This document shows positions 62,416 through 64,000 of a stretch of 64,000 nt of DNA, in pieces. The stretch comes from an uncultured Prevotellaceae bacterium (GTDB lineage: Bacteria > Bacteroidota > Bacteroidia > Bacteroidales > Bacteroidaceae), in NCBI GenBank assembly GCA_902784755.1, contig CACZVX010000012.1, forward strand, positions 1-64,000, written 5' to 3'. The position numbers and the translations under genes are program-made. How positions within the stretch are numbered: position 1 is the first letter of the stretch; every line of letters starts with the position of its first letter. The notes beneath the pieces were generated by a model. That model saw nothing but the letters and a program-made list of their open reading frames with translations. It was not told the DNA's origin and did no database searches.

Positions 62416-64000
62416 ATGATGAAATATTATAATAACATAAAGACCCTTTTGTGTGGTTCGCTTCTCCTGCTGGCAGGCGGTGCATTCTTCACTTCCTGCA
62501 CAGACTGGCTCGATAAGGATCCTGATTCTATCGTGGCTGAGGATGAGGCATTCAAGAATTTCCGCAACTTCCAGGGATATGTTGAGGAAATCTATTCCTT
62601 GGTACCCAGTAAGGAGATGGTTAACTATTGTACCGCATGGAATTTCGGTGACGACGCCGTTCATAACCCTGAAGGCTATGCCCACATGGACCATCAGGTC
62701 GATCTTGGTAACTATCGTAACTGGTACACGAACAACCAGTGTTGGCTCAACGGTGCTAGAAGTTCTCTCTGGAGAAATTCCTGGTATTGCATCCGTAAGT
62801 GTAACATGGGTATTGAAAACATTGGTTCGCTCGTTGGTACTGACGAAGAGCGTGACATCTTGCTCGGACAGATGTATTTCTTCCGTGCCTGGTGGCATTT
62901 CGAACTGATGTGCTATTTCGGTGGCCTGCCCTATATTGATCAGTCGTTTGTGGATGGTCATATTCCCGAACTTCCCCGTCTTTCTTTCCAGGAATGTGCA
63001 GATCGCTGCGCAGAGGACTTTGAGAGAGCATCCGAACTCCTGCCGTTGGATTCAAAGGAATGGGATGAGACGCTTGTCGGTAAGGATAATAACACGGTTA
63101 ATAACAACCAACTGCGTGTCAACAAGTTTATGGCACTCTGCTATCTGGGCAAGTGTTATCTCTGGGCCGGTTCTCCGCTCATGAAGGAGTTTGAGAAGAC
63201 CAAGACCGGTGGCCTTCCTGTACTGTTAGGTGCCAGTCAAGGTGGTGCCGGCGCCAAGACCTATGACTATGATGAGGCTTACTGTAAGAAGGCTGCTGAG
63301 GCCCTTGGTAAGGCTCTTGACTTGGTCGCTAAAGGACAGACCAATTACAAACTTGCTGAATTCAAGTACTCCAACATCTACGATCATGAGAAGTTGACAA
63401 CTGCAGAAGATTGTTATTCACAGATATTCTATACCGTCAGTGACGGTTGGAAAATGCCTGGTGAATCAGAGGCTATCTTCCGTGGTGCTCACCCAGGTGT
63501 GAACTCTTCTAACTGGAACTGTACCAAGATTTTCGGCCCAAAGGTTGCCGGTCTCGTGGAGCATGACAACATCATTCACCACCCCACAGGAAACCTCATC
63601 GACCAGTACGGTATGGCCAACGGCCAGCCCATCTATCTGGTTGAGAATGGTCACTATGTGCTGAATCCAAAGTCTGGATGGGATCCGGAGCATCCCTTTA
63701 AAGGCCGTGACCCACGATTCTACCATGACATTATCTTCGACGGTTTCCACTATGTGCTCAAGACTGAAGCCTTGAATGCTGCTCAGAAGGAGCATGAATA
63801 TTGCTCTCTGTACACGGGTGGAGCCATGCGTTCTATAGACAATGGAAGCAGCACGGGTTATTTCATTCAGAAACTTGTTCCTCATCAGTGTAATATCGGT
63901 GACAAGTGGTATGACTATGGCTATGCTTTGCAGACCTATCTTCCTTACATGCGCCTGGCAGATGTCTATTTGATGTTCGCAGAGGCTATGGCGGCTTTCT
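62416..64000 (+). CDS. SusD/RagB-family lipoprotein, 3' truncated by window edge
   Basis: Surface glycan-binding lipoprotein; 528 codons are visible and the frame is open at the window end. The lipobox ends in Cys28 (AFFTSC), followed by TDWLDKDPDSIVAEDEAFKN. Typical SusD helices: LLGQMYFFRAWWHFELMCYF, GGLPYIDQ, VNKFMALCYLGKCYLWAGSP, and near the edge YMRLADVYLMFAEAM, which is normally close to two-thirds of the protein, so perhaps 100-200 residues are missing. It forms the lid of the SusC pore and binds the oligosaccharide. Confidence 0.94.
   Translation, partial: MMKYYNNIKTLLCGSLLLLAGGAFFTSCTDWLDKDPDSIVAEDEAFKNFRNFQGYVEEIYSLVPSKEMVNYCTAWNFGDDAVHNPEGYAHMDHQVDLGNYRNWYTNNQCWLNGARSSLWRNSWYCIRKCNMGIENIGSLVGTDEERDILLGQMYFFRAWWHFELMCYFGGLPYIDQSFVDGHIPELPRLSFQECADRCAEDFERASELLPLDSKEWDETLVGKDNNTVNNNQLRVNKFMALCYLGKCYLWAGSPLMKEFEKTKTGGLPVLLGASQGGAGAKTYDYDEAYCKKAAEALGKALDLVAKGQTNYKLAEFKYSNIYDHEKLTTAEDCYSQIFYTVSDGWKMPGESEAIFRGAHPGVNSSNWNCTKIFGPKVAGLVEHDNIIHHPTGNLIDQYGMANGQPIYLVENGHYVLNPKSGWDPEHPFKGRDPRFYHDIIFDGFHYVLKTEALNAAQKEHEYCSLYTGGAMRSIDNGSSTGYFIQKLVPHQCNIGDKWYDYGYALQTYLPYMRLADVYLMFAEAMAAF

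Overview
The window looks like chromosomal DNA from a plant-fibre-degrading Prevotella-type Bacteroidales, close to the Prevotella/Xylanibacter ruminicola group. The evidence is Bacteroidetes -7 boxes (TAnnTTTG) ahead of many genes, a SusC/SusD pair, Bacteroidetes-type ECF sigma factors, signal peptides ending in AQ, C-terminal tails of the YDLSGRR type, and a GH10-CE1 xylanase-esterase fusion of the kind known from P. ruminicola. No tRNA, rRNA, CRISPR array or transposase was recognised.

Layout. 1-1678: two CE1-type esterases closed by a strong terminator. 1700-4574: an iron alcohol dehydrogenase and an SDR protein, then a scar where the 5' ends of an aldo/keto reductase gene and of an opposing GH9-like gene are joined head to head. 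4.7-11.3 kb: TraB/GumN protein, GH97, TfoX-like protein, a TPR-SpoIIE phosphatase and a thioredoxin-like protein. 11.4-13.5 kb: GH43-CBM protein and a broken ferredoxin-domain gene. 13.6-16.8 kb: two paralogous modules of ECF sigma factor plus coiled-coil membrane protein, sharing a promoter-like block and a 3' repeat, with a small DUF3836-like secreted protein between them. 16.8-20.7 kb: acetyltransferase, broken AraC regulator, PadR-PspC envelope-stress pair with a palindromic operator. 20.7-34.6 kb: an eight-gene plus-strand carbohydrate run (GH97-GH43 fusion, esterase, CE6-like, GH127, DUF3237, GH2, hydrolase, carboxylesterase) ending at a strong terminator. 35.2-41.9 kb: a compact nitrous-oxide reductase cassette (Crp-type regulator, nosZ, membrane protein, nosL, nosD, nosF, nosY). 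42.0-56.4 kb: GH31; a convergent four-gene minus-strand xylan operon (CE1, GH43, GH43, GH10); then GH95 and GH10-CE1 on the plus strand. 56.4-64 kb: a second CE6-like esterase, XerD, and SusC plus a truncated SusD.

Together the enzymes fit a complex acetylated, feruloylated glucuronoarabinoxylan: GH10 cuts the backbone, CE1 and CE6 remove esters, GH43, GH127, GH97, GH95, GH31 and GH2 trim side chains, and SusCD would import the oligosaccharides. The nos cassette is foreign to this theme. It is flanked by two related AT-rich arrays of 22-bp tandem repeats that share a 23-bp direct repeat (22 of 23 identical), so it may be an acquired island.

A second theme is dispersed short repeats. Hexamer and heptamer arrays begin at or beside stop codons, while palindromic CCTCCCC/GGGGAGG elements and 7-8-bp tandem repeats lie in frame inside several enzyme genes and one sigma-factor gene. 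This resembles the protein-coding palindromic elements described in Rickettsia and may also give phase-variable frames.
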